A DNA stretch of 23,439 bases from Liolophura sinensis (taxonomy: Eukaryota; Mollusca; Polyplacophora; Chitonida; Chitonidae). The notes beneath the pieces were generated by a model, which worked only from the letters and a program-made list of their open reading frames with translations, had not been told where the DNA came from and did no database searches. Positions within the stretch are counted from its first letter, which is position 1. Each line of letters starts with the position of its first letter. Location: the NCBI RefSeq assembly GCF_032854445.1, contig NW_027018470.1, positions 1 through 23,439 of the forward strand, read 5' to 3'. Made by a program: the position numbers and the translations under genes. Of the stretch, positions 12,057-21,391 are shown in pieces.

Positions 12057-12604
12057 AAATCGGCTACATGTACTATGTACCATCGCGACTGGTCATTACT
12101 ATATTCAACTTTTGATTATAAGTTATGTGCCCTTCGGTAGCCCAGAAGACGTCAAATCTTTGGGCCAAGCCCATTTAACTCACCCAGCAAATGTCTTACT
12201 TCTAAGTCGAAGATAAACTCAATGTCTTTATCTACATGTAGAAAAACCACACCATTTTTATATAAAAAACACAAGGTACTTGATACAGTCTGCTGTAAAA
12301 AGTACAATTGAACACTGACCCACATCAATAAGGTGCCAAAAGATGCGCAATTGGGTCAGGCATCTCCAGGTGTTGAAAAATTGCAAATTTCCTTGGTTTC
12401 CATGGAGTAAGAGCCGTTGCTGGGCACGTGATTTTGACATAAATGTTGATTCAATTGTGGCTACAGCCAAAAGTATTGGTCGGAGAGCAACGCGGTTTGC
12501 ACCATTCGATTTCTCGTCACAAAATACGTCGGATTAGCCTCTTACCAGCAGCATTGGAACATTTTTTCCACTTTTGGATTTTTGCCTGGTCCTTTTGCTA
12601 ATTG
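12057..12604. repeat. Monomer 23, type C variant
   Basis: Carries the rare AAATGTTGATT of monomer 12, but G at 314 and a GGTCCTTTTGC tail. It is the last monomer of domain 1. Confidence 0.95.
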
Positions 12605-13153
12605 AAATCGGCTACTATGTACTATGTACCATCGCGACTGGTCATTACTATATTCAACTTTTGATTATAAGTTATGTGCCCTTCGGTTAGCCCAGAAGAC
12701 GTCAAATCTTTGGGCAAGCCCATTTAACTCACCCAGCAAATGTCTTACTTCTAAGTCGAAGATAAACTCAATGTCTTTATCTACATGTAGAAAAACCACA
12801 CCATTTTTATATAAAAAACACAAGGTACTTGATACAGTCTGCTGTAAAAAGTACAATTGAACACTGACCCACATCAATAAGGTGCCAAAAGATGCGCAAT
12901 TGGGCCAGGCATCTCCAGGTGTTGAACAATTGTAAATTTCCTTGGTTTCCATGGAGTAAGAGCCGTTGCTGGGCACGTGATTTTGACATAAATGATCATT
13001 CAATTGTGGCTACAGCCAAAAGTATTGGTCGGAGAGCAACGCGGTTTGCACCATTCGATTTCTCGTCACAAAATACGTCGGATTAGCCTCTTACCAGCAG
13101 CATTGGAGCATTTTTTCCACTTTTGGATTTTTCCCTGGTCCTTTTCCTAATTG
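12605..13153. repeat. Monomer 24, type H
   Basis: First monomer of domain 2: 322 C (GAACAATTG), 328 T, 392 C, 503 G, TTTTTCCCTGG. Private GGCTACTATG, TCGGTTAGCC and TTTGGGCAAGCC indels lie in its first 115 bases, and CTTTTCCTAA near its end. Confidence 0.95.
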
Positions 13154-13701
13154 AAATCGGCTACATGTACTATGTACCATCGCGACTGGTCATTACTATA
13201 TTCAACTTTTGATTATAAGTTATGTGCCCTTCGGTAGCCCAGAAGACGTCAAATCTTTGGGCCAAGCCCATTTAACTCACCCAGCAAATGTCTTACTTCT
13301 AAGTCGAAGATAAACTCAATGTCTTTATCTACATGTAGAAAAACCACACCATTTTTATATAAAAAACACAAGGTACTTGATACAGTCTGCTGTAAAAAGT
13401 ACAATTGAACACTGACCCACATCAATAAGGTGCCAAAAGATGCGCAATTGGGTCAGGCATCTCCAGGTGTTGAAAAATTGCAAATTTCCTTGGTTTCCAT
13501 GGAGTAAGAGCCGTTGCTGGGCACGTGATTTTGACATAAATGATCATTCAATTGTGGCTACAGCCAAAAGTATTGGTCGGAGAGCAACGACGTTTGCACC
13601 ATTCGATTTCTCGTCACAAAATACGTCGGATTAGCCTCTTACCAGCAGCATTGGAGCATTTTTTCCACTTTTGGATTTTTGCCTGGTCCTTTTGCTAATT
13701 G
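13154..13701. repeat. Monomer 25, type D'
   Basis: ACGACG and 503 G as in D, but 94 C, no GTTTCTG change, and C at 392. It occupies the position that J takes in the next two 4-mers. Confidence 0.95.
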
Positions 13702-14249
13702 AAATCGGCTACATGTACTATGTACCATCGCGACTGGTCATTACTATATTCAACTTTTGATTATAAGTTATGTGCCCTTCGGTAGCCCAGAAGACGTCAA
13801 ATCTTTGGGCCAAGCCCATTTAACTCACCCAGCAAATGTCTTACTTCTAAGTCGAAGATAAACTCAATGTCTTTATCTACATGTAGAAAAACCACACCAT
13901 TTTTATATAAAAAACACAAGGTACTTGATACAGTCTGCTGTAAAAAGTACAATTGAACACTGACCCACATCAATAAGGTGCCAAAAGATGCGCAATTGGG
14001 TCAGGCATCTCCAGCTGTTGAAAAATTGCAAATTTCCTTGGTTTCCATGGAGTAAGAGCCGTTGCTGGGCACGTGATTTTGACATAAATGATGATTCAAT
14101 TGTGGCTACAGCCAAAAGTATTGGTCGGAGAGCAACGCGGTTTGCACCTTTCGATTTCTCGTCACAAAATACGTCGGATTAGCCTCTTACCAGCAGCATT
14201 GGAACATTTTTTCCACTTTTGGATTTTTGCCTGGTCCTTTTGCTAATTG
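13702..14249. repeat. Monomer 26, type C
   Basis: 314 C, 328 C, 448 T, 503 A with the GGTCC tail and the full-length A run; it looks identical to monomer 30. Confidence 0.95.
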
Positions 14250-14797
14250 AAATCGGCTACATGTACTATGTACCATCGCGACTGGTCATTACTATATTCA
14301 ACTTTTGATTATAAGTTATGTGCCCTTCGGTAGCCCAGAAGACGTCAAATCTTTGGGCCAAGCCCATTTAACTCACCCAGCAAATGTCTTACTTCTAAGT
14401 CGAAGATAAACTCAAGGTCTTTATCTACATGTAGAAAAACCACACCATTTTTATATAAAAAACACAAGGTACTTGATACAGTCTGCTGTAAAAAGTACAA
14501 TTGAACACTGACCCACATCAATAAGGTGCCAAAAGATGCGCAATTGGGTCAGGCATCTCCAGCTGTTGAAAAATTGCAAATTTCCTTGGTTTCCATGGAG
14601 TAAGAGCCGTTGCTGGGCACGTGATTTTGACATAAATGATGATTCAATTGTGGCTACAGCCAAAAGTATTGGTCGGACAGCAACGCGGTTTGCACCATTC
14701 GATTTCTCGTCACAAAATACGTCGGATTAGCCTCTTACCAGCAGCATTGGAACATTTTTTCCACTTTTGGATTTTTGCCTGGTCCTTTTGCTAATTG
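14250..14797. repeat. Monomer 27, type I
   Basis: 167 G (CTCAAGG) and 429 C (GGACAGC). It has C at 314, unlike the other I monomers, which have G. Confidence 0.95.
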
Positions 14798-14808
14798 AAA
14801 TCGGCTAC

Positions 14809-14822
14809 ATGTACTATGTACC
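14809..14822. repeat. Short direct repeat ATGTAC(T/C) x2 (one per monomer, reference copy)
   Basis: Two adjacent 7-base units, ATGTACT and ATGTACC, at sites 12-25. Retained in almost all monomers; K monomers change the first to ATGCACT. Confidence 0.8.
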
Positions 14823-14847
14823 ATCGCGACTGGTCATTACTATATTC

Positions 14848-14865
14848 AACTTTTGATTATAAGTT
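14848..14865. other. Inverted repeat AACTT / AAGTT, 8-base spacer
   Basis: Five-base arms around TTGATTAT, sites 51-68, inside the nearly invariant first block. Short and AT-rich, so it could be chance. Confidence 0.4.
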
Positions 14866-14901
14866 ATGTGCCCTTCGGTAGCCCAGAAGACGTCAAATCT
14901 T

Positions 14902-14914
14902 TGGGCCAAGCCCA
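14902..14914. other. Inverted repeat TGGGC / GCCCA, 3-base loop
   Basis: Perfect five-base GC-rich arms around CAA, sites 105-117. Present in nearly every monomer; broken by one-base losses in monomers 8, 9 and 24. Confidence 0.5.
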
Positions 14915-14971
14915 TTTAACTCACCCAGCAAATGTCTTACTTCTAAGTCGAAGATAAACTCAATGTCTTTA

Positions 14972-14983
14972 TCTACATGTAGA
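14972..14983. other. 12-bp perfect palindrome TCTACATGTAGA
   Basis: Self-complementary over 12 bases, sites 175-186, present in every monomer. A dimeric DNA-binding protein site is possible; no known site is assigned. Confidence 0.6.
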
Positions 14984-14999
14984 AAAACCACACCATTTT

Positions 15000-15010
15000 T
15001 ATATAAAAAA
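15000..15010 (+). promoter_or_regulatory. TATA-like motif (TATATAAAAAA)
   Basis: A good match to the eukaryotic TATA box on the plus strand, sites 203-213, in about three quarters of monomers. Types E, B' and G have TTTAAATAAAA instead, which contains AATAAA, the poly(A) signal hexamer. Motif match only; no initiation site or transcript is shown. Confidence 0.25.
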
Positions 15011-15027
15011 CACAAGGTACTTGATAC

Positions 15028-15096
15028 AGTCTGCTGTAAAAAGTACAATTGAACACTGACCCACATCAATAAGGTGCCAAAAGATGCGCAATTGGG
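15028..15096. other. Conserved block 2 of the monomer (sites 231-299)
   Basis: Bounded by the variable 205-230 block and the C/T site 300. I find only two substitutions over 43 copies (monomers 11 and 20) plus a few suspect indels. Function unknown. Confidence 0.5.
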
Positions 15097-15165
15097 CCAG
15101 GCATCTCCAGGTGTTGAACAATTGTAAATTTCCTTGGTTTCCATGGAGTAAGAGCCGTTGCTGGG

Positions 15166-15171
15166 CACGTG
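15166..15171. promoter_or_regulatory. E-box core CACGTG
   Basis: The palindromic bHLH core motif, within GGGCACGTGAT, sites 369-374, in every monomer. A six-base motif is weak evidence, but perfect retention over 43 copies is worth noting. Confidence 0.25.
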
Positions 15172-15198
15172 ATTTTGACATAAATGATCATTCAATTG

Positions 15199-15210
15199 TG
15201 GCTACAGCCA
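15199..15210. other. Inverted repeat TGGCT / AGCCA, 2-base spacer
   Basis: Perfect five-base arms around AC, sites 402-413, retained in all complete monomers except type J, where only the flank changes. Confidence 0.45.
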
Positions 15211-15345
15211 AAAGTATTGGTCGGAGAGCAACGCGGTTTGCACCATTCGATTTCTCGTCACAAAATACGTCGGATTAGCCTCTTACCAGCAGCATTGGAG
15301 CATTTTTTCCACTTTTGGATTTTTCCCTGGTCCTTTTGCTAATTG

Positions 15346-15893
15346 AAATCGGCTACATGTACTATGTACCATCGCGACTGGTCATTACTATATTCAACTT
15401 TTGATTATAAGTTATGTGCCCTTCGGTAGCCCAGAAGACGTCAAATCTTTGGGCCAAGCCCATTTAACTCACCCAGCAAATGTCTTACTTCTAAGTCGAA
15501 GATAAACTCAATGTCTTTATCTACATGTAGAAAAACCACACCATTTTTATATAAAAAACACAAGGTACTTGATACAGTCTGCTGTAAAAAGTACAATTGA
15601 ACACTGACCCACATCAATAAGGTGCCAAAAGATGCGCAATTGGGTCAGGCATCTCCAGCTGTTGAAAAATTGCAAATTTCCTTGGTTTCCATGGAGTAAG
15701 AGCCGTTGCTGGGCACGTGATTTTGACATAAATGATGATTCAATTGTGGCTACAGCCAAAGGTATTGGTCGGAGAGCAACGACGTTTGCACCATTCGATT
15801 TCTCGTCACAAAATACGTCGGATTAGCCTCTTACCAGCAGCATTGGAGCATTTTTTCCACTTTTGGATTTTTCCCTGGTCCTTTTGCTAATTG
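15346..15893. repeat. Monomer 29, type J
   Basis: Left half like C (314 C, 328 C), right half like D (ACGACG, 503 G) with an H-like TTTTTCCCTGG tail, and AAAGGTATT (416 G). A three-way mosaic. Confidence 0.95.
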
Positions 15894-16441
15894 AAATCGG
15901 CTACATGTACTATGTACCATCGCGACTGGTCATTACTATATTCAACTTTTGATTATAAGTTATGTGCCCTTCGGTAGCCCAGAAGACGTCAAATCTTTGG
16001 GCCAAGCCCATTTAACTCACCCAGCAAATGTCTTACTTCTAAGTCGAAGATAAACTCAATGTCTTTATCTACATGTAGAAAAACCACACCATTTTTATAT
16101 AAAAAACACAAGGTACTTGATACAGTCTGCTGTAAAAAGTACAATTGAACACTGACCCACATCAATAAGGTGCCAAAAGATGCGCAATTGGGTCAGGCAT
16201 CTCCAGCTGTTGAAAAATTGCAAATTTCCTTGGTTTCCATGGAGTAAGAGCCGTTGCTGGGCACGTGATTTTGACATAAATGATGATTCAATTGTGGCTA
16301 CAGCCAAAAGTATTGGTCGGAGAGCAACGCGGTTTGCACCTTTCGATTTCTCGTCACAAAATACGTCGGATTAGCCTCTTACCAGCAGCATTGGAACATT
16401 TTTTCCACTTTTGGATTTTTGCCTGGTCCTTTTGCTAATTG
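15894..16441. repeat. Monomer 30, type C
   Basis: Clean C copy, 548 bp. Confidence 0.95.
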
Positions 16442-16990
16442 AAATCGGCTACATGTACTATGTACCATCGCGACTGGTCATTACTATATTCAACTTTTGA
16501 TTATAAGTTATGTGCCCTTCGGTAGCCCAGAAGACGTCAAATCTTTGGGCCAAGCCCATTTAACTCACCCAGCAAATGTCTTACTTCTAAGTCGAAGATA
16601 AACTCAAGGTCTTTATCTACATGTAGAAAAACCACACCATTTTTATATAAAAAACACAAGGTACTTGATACAGTCTGCTGTAAAAAGTACAATTGAACAC
16701 TGACCCACATCAATAAGGTGCCAAAAGATGCGCAATTGGGTCAGGCATCTCCAGGTGTTGAAAAATTGCAAATTTCCTTGGTTTCCATGGAGTAAGAGCC
16801 GTTGCTGGGCACGTGATTTTGACATAAATGATGATTCAATTGTGGCTACAGCCAAAAGTATTGGTCGGACAGCAACGCGGTTTGCACCATTCGATTTCTC
16901 GTCACAAAATACGTCGGATTAGCCTCTTACCAGCAGCATTGGAACATTTTTTTCCACTTTTGGATTTTTGCCTGGTCCTTTTGCTAATTG
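16442..16990. repeat. Monomer 31, type I
   Basis: 167 G, 314 G, 429 C; one extra T in the T run after GGAACA gives 549 bp. Confidence 0.95.
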
Positions 16991-17539
16991 AAATCGGCTA
17001 CATGTACTATGTACCATCGCGACTGGTCATTACTATATTCAACTTTTGATTATAAGTTATGTGCCCTTCGGTAGCCCAGAAGACGTCAAATCTTTGGGCC
17101 AAGCCCATTTAACTCACCCAGCAAATGTCTTACTTCTAAGTCGAAGATAAACTCAATGTCTTTATCTACATGTAGAAAAACCACACCATTTTTATATAAA
17201 AAACACAAGGTACTTGATACAGTCTGCTGTAAAAAGTACAATTGAACACTGACCCACATCAATAAGGTGCCAAAAGATGCGCAATTGGGCCAGGCATCTC
17301 CAGGTGTTGAAGAATTGTAAATTTCCTTGGTTTCCATGGAGTAAGAGCCGTTGCTGGGCACGTGATTTTGACATAAATGATCATTCAATTGTGGCTACAG
17401 CCAAAAGTATTGGTCGGAGAGCAACGCGGTTTGCACCATTCGATTTCTCGTCACAAAATACGTCGGATTAGCCTCTTACCAGCAGCATTGGAGCATTTTT
17501 TCCACTTTTGGATTTTTCCCTGGTCCTTTTGCTAATTGA
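16991..17539. repeat. Monomer 32, type H
   Basis: H markers, but GAAGAATTG in place of GAACAATTG (site 322 G). An extra A at its junction with the next monomer makes 549 bp. Confidence 0.95.
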
Positions 17540-18090
17540 AAATCGGCTACATGTACTATGTACCATCGCGACTGGTCATTACTATATTCAACTTTTGATT
17601 ATAAGTTATGTGCCCTTCGGTAGCCAGAAGACGTCAAATCTTTGGGCCAAGCCCATTTAACTCACCCCAGCAAATGTCTTACTTCTAAGTCGAAGATAAA
17701 GTCAATGTCTTTATCTACATGTAGAAAAACCACACCACATTTTTATATAAAAAACACAAGGTACTTGATACAGTCTGCTGTAAAAAGTACAATTGAACAC
17801 TGACCCACATCAATAAGGTGCCAAAAGATGCGCAATTGGGTCAGGCATCTCCAGCTGTTGAAAAATTGCAAATTTCCTTGGTTTCCATGGAGTAAGAGCC
17901 GTTGCTGGGCACGTGATTTTGACATAAATGATGATTCAATTGTGGCTACAGCCAAAGGTATTGGTCGGAGAGCAACGACGTTTGCACCATTCGATTTCTC
18001 GTCACAAAATACGTCGGATTAGCCCTCTTACCAGCAGCATTGGAGCATTTTTTCCACTTTTGGATTTTTGCCTGGTCCTTTTGCTAATTG
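17540..18090. repeat. Monomer 33, type J, indel-rich
   Basis: J markers (416 G, ACGACG) with 162 G and a GCCTGG tail. Private indels GTAGCCAGAAG, CACCCCAGC and CCACACCACATT, and the extra C in AGCCCTCTT, give 551 bp. Confidence 0.95.
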
Positions 18091-18642
18091 AAATCGGCTA
18101 CATGTACTATGTACCATCGCGACTGGTCATTACTATATTCAACTTTTGATTATAAAGTTATGTGCCCTTCGGTAGCCCAGAAGACGTCAAATCTTTGGGC
18201 CAAGCCCATTTTAACTCACCCAGCAAATGTCTTACTTCTAAGTCGAAGATAAACTCAATGTCTTTATCTACATGTAGAAAAAACCACACCATTTTTATAT
18301 AAAAAAACACAAGGTACTTGATACAGTCTGCTGTAAAAAAGTACAATTGAACACTGACCCACATCAATAGGTGCCAAAAGATGCGCAATTGGGTCAGGCA
18401 TCTCCAGCTGTTGAAAAAATTGCAAATTTCCTTGGTTTCCATGGAGTAAGAGCCGTTGCTGGGCACGTGATTTTGACATAAATGATGATTCAATTGTGGC
18501 TACAGCCAAAAGTATTGGTCGGAGAGCAACGCGGTTTGCACCTTTCGATTTCTCGTCACAAAATACGTCGGATTAGCTTCTTACCAGCAGCATTGGAGCA
18601 TTTTTTCCACTTTGGATTTTTGCCTGGTCCTTTTGCTAATTG
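18091..18642. repeat. Monomer 34, type C, indel-rich
   Basis: C markers (314 C, 448 T), but 503 G. Eight private one-base indels (six gains, two losses), nearly all in A or T runs, give 552 bp. AGCTTCTT is a private substitution. Confidence 0.95.
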
Positions 18643-19199
18643 AAATCGGCTACATGTACTATGATACCATCGCGACTGGTCATTACTATATTCAACTTTT
18701 GATTATAAGTTATGTGCCCTTCGGTAGCCCAGAAGACGTCAAATCTTTGGGCCAAGCCCATTTAACTCACCCAGCAAATGTCTTACTTCTAAGTCCGAAG
18801 ATAAACTCAAGGGTCTTTATCTACATGTAGAAAAAACCACACACCATTTTTATATAAAAAAACACAAGGTACTTGATACAGTCCTGCTGTAAAAAGTACA
18901 ATTGAACACTGACCCACATCAATAAGGTGCCAAAAGATGCGCAATTGGGTCAGGCATCTCCAGGTGTTGAAAAATTGCAAATTTCCTTGGTTTCCATGGA
19001 GTAAGAGCCGTTGCTGGGCACGTGATTTTGAAATAAATGATGATTCAATTGTGGCTACAGCCAAAAGTATTGGTCGGACAGCAACGCGGTTTGCACCATT
19101 TCGATTTCTCGTCACAAAATACGTCGGATTAGCCTCTTACCAGCAGCATTGGAACATTTTTTCCACTTTTGGATTTTTGCCTGGTCCTTTTGCTAATTG
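18643..19199. repeat. Monomer 35, type I, indel-rich
   Basis: I markers (167 G context, 429 C). Net nine extra bases (557 bp, the longest monomer), including ATGATACC, AGTCCGAAG, CAAGGGTC, CACACACC, GTCCTGCTG and CATTTCG. Confidence 0.95.
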
Positions 19200-19747
19200 A
19201 AATCGGCTACATGTACTATGTACCATCGCGACTGGTCATTACTATATTCAACTTTTGATTATAAGTTATGTGCCCTTCGGTAGCCCAGAAGACGTCAAAT
19301 CTTTGGGCCAAGCCCATTTAACTCACCCAGCAAATGTCTTACTTCTAAGTCGAAGATAAACTCAATGTCTTTATCTACATGTAGAAAAACCACACCATTT
19401 TTATATAAAAAACACAAGGTACTTGATACAGTCTGCTGTAAAAAGTACAATTGAACACTGACCCACATCAATAAGGTGCCAAAAGATGCGCAATTGGGCC
19501 AGGCATCTCCAGGTGTTGAACAATTGTAAATTTCCTTGGTTTCCATGGAGTAAGAGCCGTTGCTGGGCACGTGATTTTGACATAAATGATGATTCAATTG
19601 TGGCTACAGCCAAAAGTATTGGTCGGAGAGCAACGCGGTTTGCACCATTCGATTTCTCGTCACAAAATACGTCGGATTAGCCTCTTACCAGCAGCATTGG
19701 AACATTTTTTCCACTTTTGGATTTTTGCCTGGTCCTTTTGCTAATTG
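19200..19747. repeat. Monomer 36, type H' (hybrid)
   Basis: Left part is H (322 C, 328 T), right part is like C or I (392 G, 503 A, TTTTTGCCTGG). It lies between domains 2 and 3 and may mark the exchange point. Confidence 0.95.
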
Positions 19748-20295
19748 AAATCGGCTACATGTACTATGTACCATCGCGACTGGTCATTACTATATTCAAC
19801 TTTTGATTATAAGTTATGTGCCCTTCGGTAGCCCAGAAGACGTCAAATCTTTGGGCCAAGCCCATTTAACTCACCCAGCAAATGTCTTACTTCTAAGTCG
19901 AAGATAAACTCAATGTCTTTATCTACATGTAGAAAAACCACACCATTTTTATATAAAAAACACAAGGTACTTGATACAGTCTGCTGTAAAAAGTACAATT
20001 GAACACTGACCCACATCAATAAGGTGCCAAAAGATGCGCAATTGGGCCAGGCATCTCCAGGTGTTGAACAATTGTAAATTTCCTTGGTTTCCATGGAGTA
20101 AGAGCCGTTGCTGGGCACGTGATTTTGACATAAATGATCATTCAATTGTGGCTACAGCCAAAAGTATTGGTCGGAGAGCAACGCGGTTTGCACCATTCGA
20201 TTTCTCGTCACAAAATACGTCGGATTAGCCTCTTACCAGCAGCATTGGAGCATTTTTTCCACTTTTGGATTTTTCCCTGGTCCTTTTGCTAATTG
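19748..20295. repeat. Monomer 37, type H
   Basis: Clean H copy; first monomer of the 5-mer. Confidence 0.95.
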
Positions 20296-20843
20296 AAATC
20301 GGCTACATGCACTATGTACCATCGCGACTGGTCATTACTATATTCAACTTTTGATTATAAGTTATGTGCCCTTCGGTAGCCTAGAAGACGTCAAATCTTT
20401 GGGCCAAGCCCATTTAACTCACCCAGCAAATGTCTTACTTCTAAGTCGAAGATAAACTCAAGGTCTTTATCTACATGTAGAAAAACCACACCATTTTTAT
20501 ATAAAAAACACAAGGTACTTGATACAGTCTGCTGTAAAAAGTACAATTGAACACTGACCCACATCAATAAGGTGCCAAAAGATGCGCAATTGGGTCAGGC
20601 ATCTCCAGCTGTTGAAAAATTGCAAATTTCCTTGGTTTCCATGGAGTAAGAGCCGTTGCTGGGCACGTGATTTTGACATAAATGATGATTCAATTGTGGC
20701 TACAGCCAAAAGTATTGGTCGGAGAGCAACGCGGTTTGCACCTTTCGATTTCTCGTCACAAAATACGTCGGATTAGCCTCTTACCAGCAGCATTGGAACA
20801 TTTTTTCCACTTTTGGATTTTTGCCTGGTCCTTTTGCTAATTG
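20296..20843. repeat. Monomer 38, type K
   Basis: ACATGCACTATG, 167 G (as I), 314 C and 448 T (as C). Private GCCTAGAAG. Confidence 0.95.
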
Positions 20844-21391
20844 AAATCGGCTACATGTACTATGTACCATCGCGACTGGTCATTACTATATTCAACTTTT
20901 GATTATAAGTTATGTGCCCTTCGGTAGCCCAGAAGATGTCAAATCTTTGGGCCAAGCCCATTTAACTCACCCAGCAAATGTCTTACTTCTAAGTCGAAGA
21001 TAAACTCAATGTCTTTATCTACATGTAGAAAAACCACACCATTTTTATATAAAAAACACAAGGTACTTGATACAGTCTGCTGTAAAAAGTACAATTGAAC
21101 ACTGACCCACATCAATAAGGTGCCAAAAGATGCGCAATTGGGTCAGGCATCTCCAGGTGTTGAAAAATTGCAAATTTCCCTGGTTTCCATGGAGTAAGAG
21201 CCGTTGCTGGGCACGTGATTTTGACATAGAAAATCATTCAGTTGTGGCTACAGCCAAAAGTATTGGTCGGAGAGCAACGCGGTTTGCACCACTCGATTTC
21301 TCGTCACAAAATACGTCGGATTAGCCTCTTACCAGCAGCATTGGAACATTTTTTCCACTTTTGGATTTTTGCCTGGTCCTTTTGCTAATTG
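20844..21391. repeat. Monomer 39, type F
   Basis: 337 C and 449 C as in F, with 94 T and a distinct CATAGAAAATCATTCAGTTG segment; lacks ACTCACTCAGC. Confidence 0.93.

Larger units (their letters stand above)
1..12604. repeat. HOR domain 1: 9-mer / 11-mer higher-order repeat
   Basis: Monomers 1-23 run A-B-C-D-C2-E-B'-F-G, then A-B-C-D-C2-E-B'-F-D-C2-G, then A-B-C. Monomers 1-8 match 10-17 one to one (offset 9), and 9-12 match 20-23 (offset 11). Markers specific to this domain are the extra-T monomer B, the GTTTCTG change in D, CCATGCAGT in E, and CTTATCAGC in B'. The first copy spans 1-4930, the second 4931-10959, and the third is broken off after three monomers at the boundary with domain 2. 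The order of types is direct observation; unequal exchange as its cause is inference. Confidence 0.88.
10960..12604. repeat. HOR copy 3 of domain 1, truncated (A-B-C)
   Basis: Three monomers that continue the domain 1 pattern and then stop: the next monomer, at 12605, is type H, not D. The C monomer here shares the rare TGTTGATT change (site 390) with monomer 12 of the previous copy, which fixes its register. Confidence 0.85.
12605..14797. repeat. HOR 4-mer, copy 1 (H-D'-C-I)
   Basis: First 2.19-kb 4-mer. It differs from the later two in its second monomer, which lacks the AAAGGTATT change and carries G at site 314. Confidence 0.82.
14798..14890. other. Conserved block 1 of the monomer (sites 1-93)
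   Basis: Across 43 copies I find about five substitutions here (monomers 6, 11, 38 twice, 43) besides suspect indels, whereas the flanking region has many type-specific substitutions. It may be a protein-binding or nucleosome-positioning segment, or simply a segment recently homogenised. Confidence 0.5.
14798..15345. repeat. Monomer 28, type H (reference monomer for site numbers)
   Basis: Exactly 548 bp with no private indels. It looks identical by eye to monomers 37 and 42. It holds 16 CpG dinucleotides. Confidence 0.95.
14798..16990. repeat. HOR 4-mer, copy 2 (H-J-C-I)
   Basis: The cleanest 4-mer: three monomers of exactly 548 bp and one of 549 (an extra T in a T run of the I monomer). 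Confidence 0.87.
16991..19199. repeat. HOR 4-mer, copy 3 (H-J-C-I), indel-rich
   Basis: The substitutions give the same H-J-C-I order, but the copy is 2209 bp long because of many private one- and two-base insertions, mainly in homopolymers, from about 17530 to 19100. Confidence 0.85.
12605..19747. repeat. HOR domain 2: 4-mer higher-order repeat
   Basis: Monomers 24-36 have the order H-D'-C-I, H-J-C-I, H-J-C-I, H'. H is marked by GAACAATTG (site 322 C) and TTTTTCCCTGG; I by CTCAAGG (site 167 G) and GGACAGC (site 429 C); J by AAAGGTATT (site 416 G) with ACGACG (sites 437-438). The three 4-mers are 12605-14797, 14798-16990 and 16991-19199. The first has a D-like monomer in the J position, so J probably arose from, or was converted by, D. 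Confidence 0.87.

Noticed and set aside
14798-15345. CENP-B box
   Set aside because: I scanned for TTCGNNNNANNCGGG on both strands. The best partial match (ATTCGATTTCTCGTCAC) fails at the central A and at the CGGG end.
14798-15345. Hammerhead ribozyme, as found in some animal satellites
   Set aside because: The CTGANGA core with a paired GAAA is not present on either strand.
14798-15345. Internal three-fold subrepeat of about 182 bp
   Set aside because: Only short words such as GCCAAAAG and CTTTTG recur within a monomer; no alignable subunits are visible.
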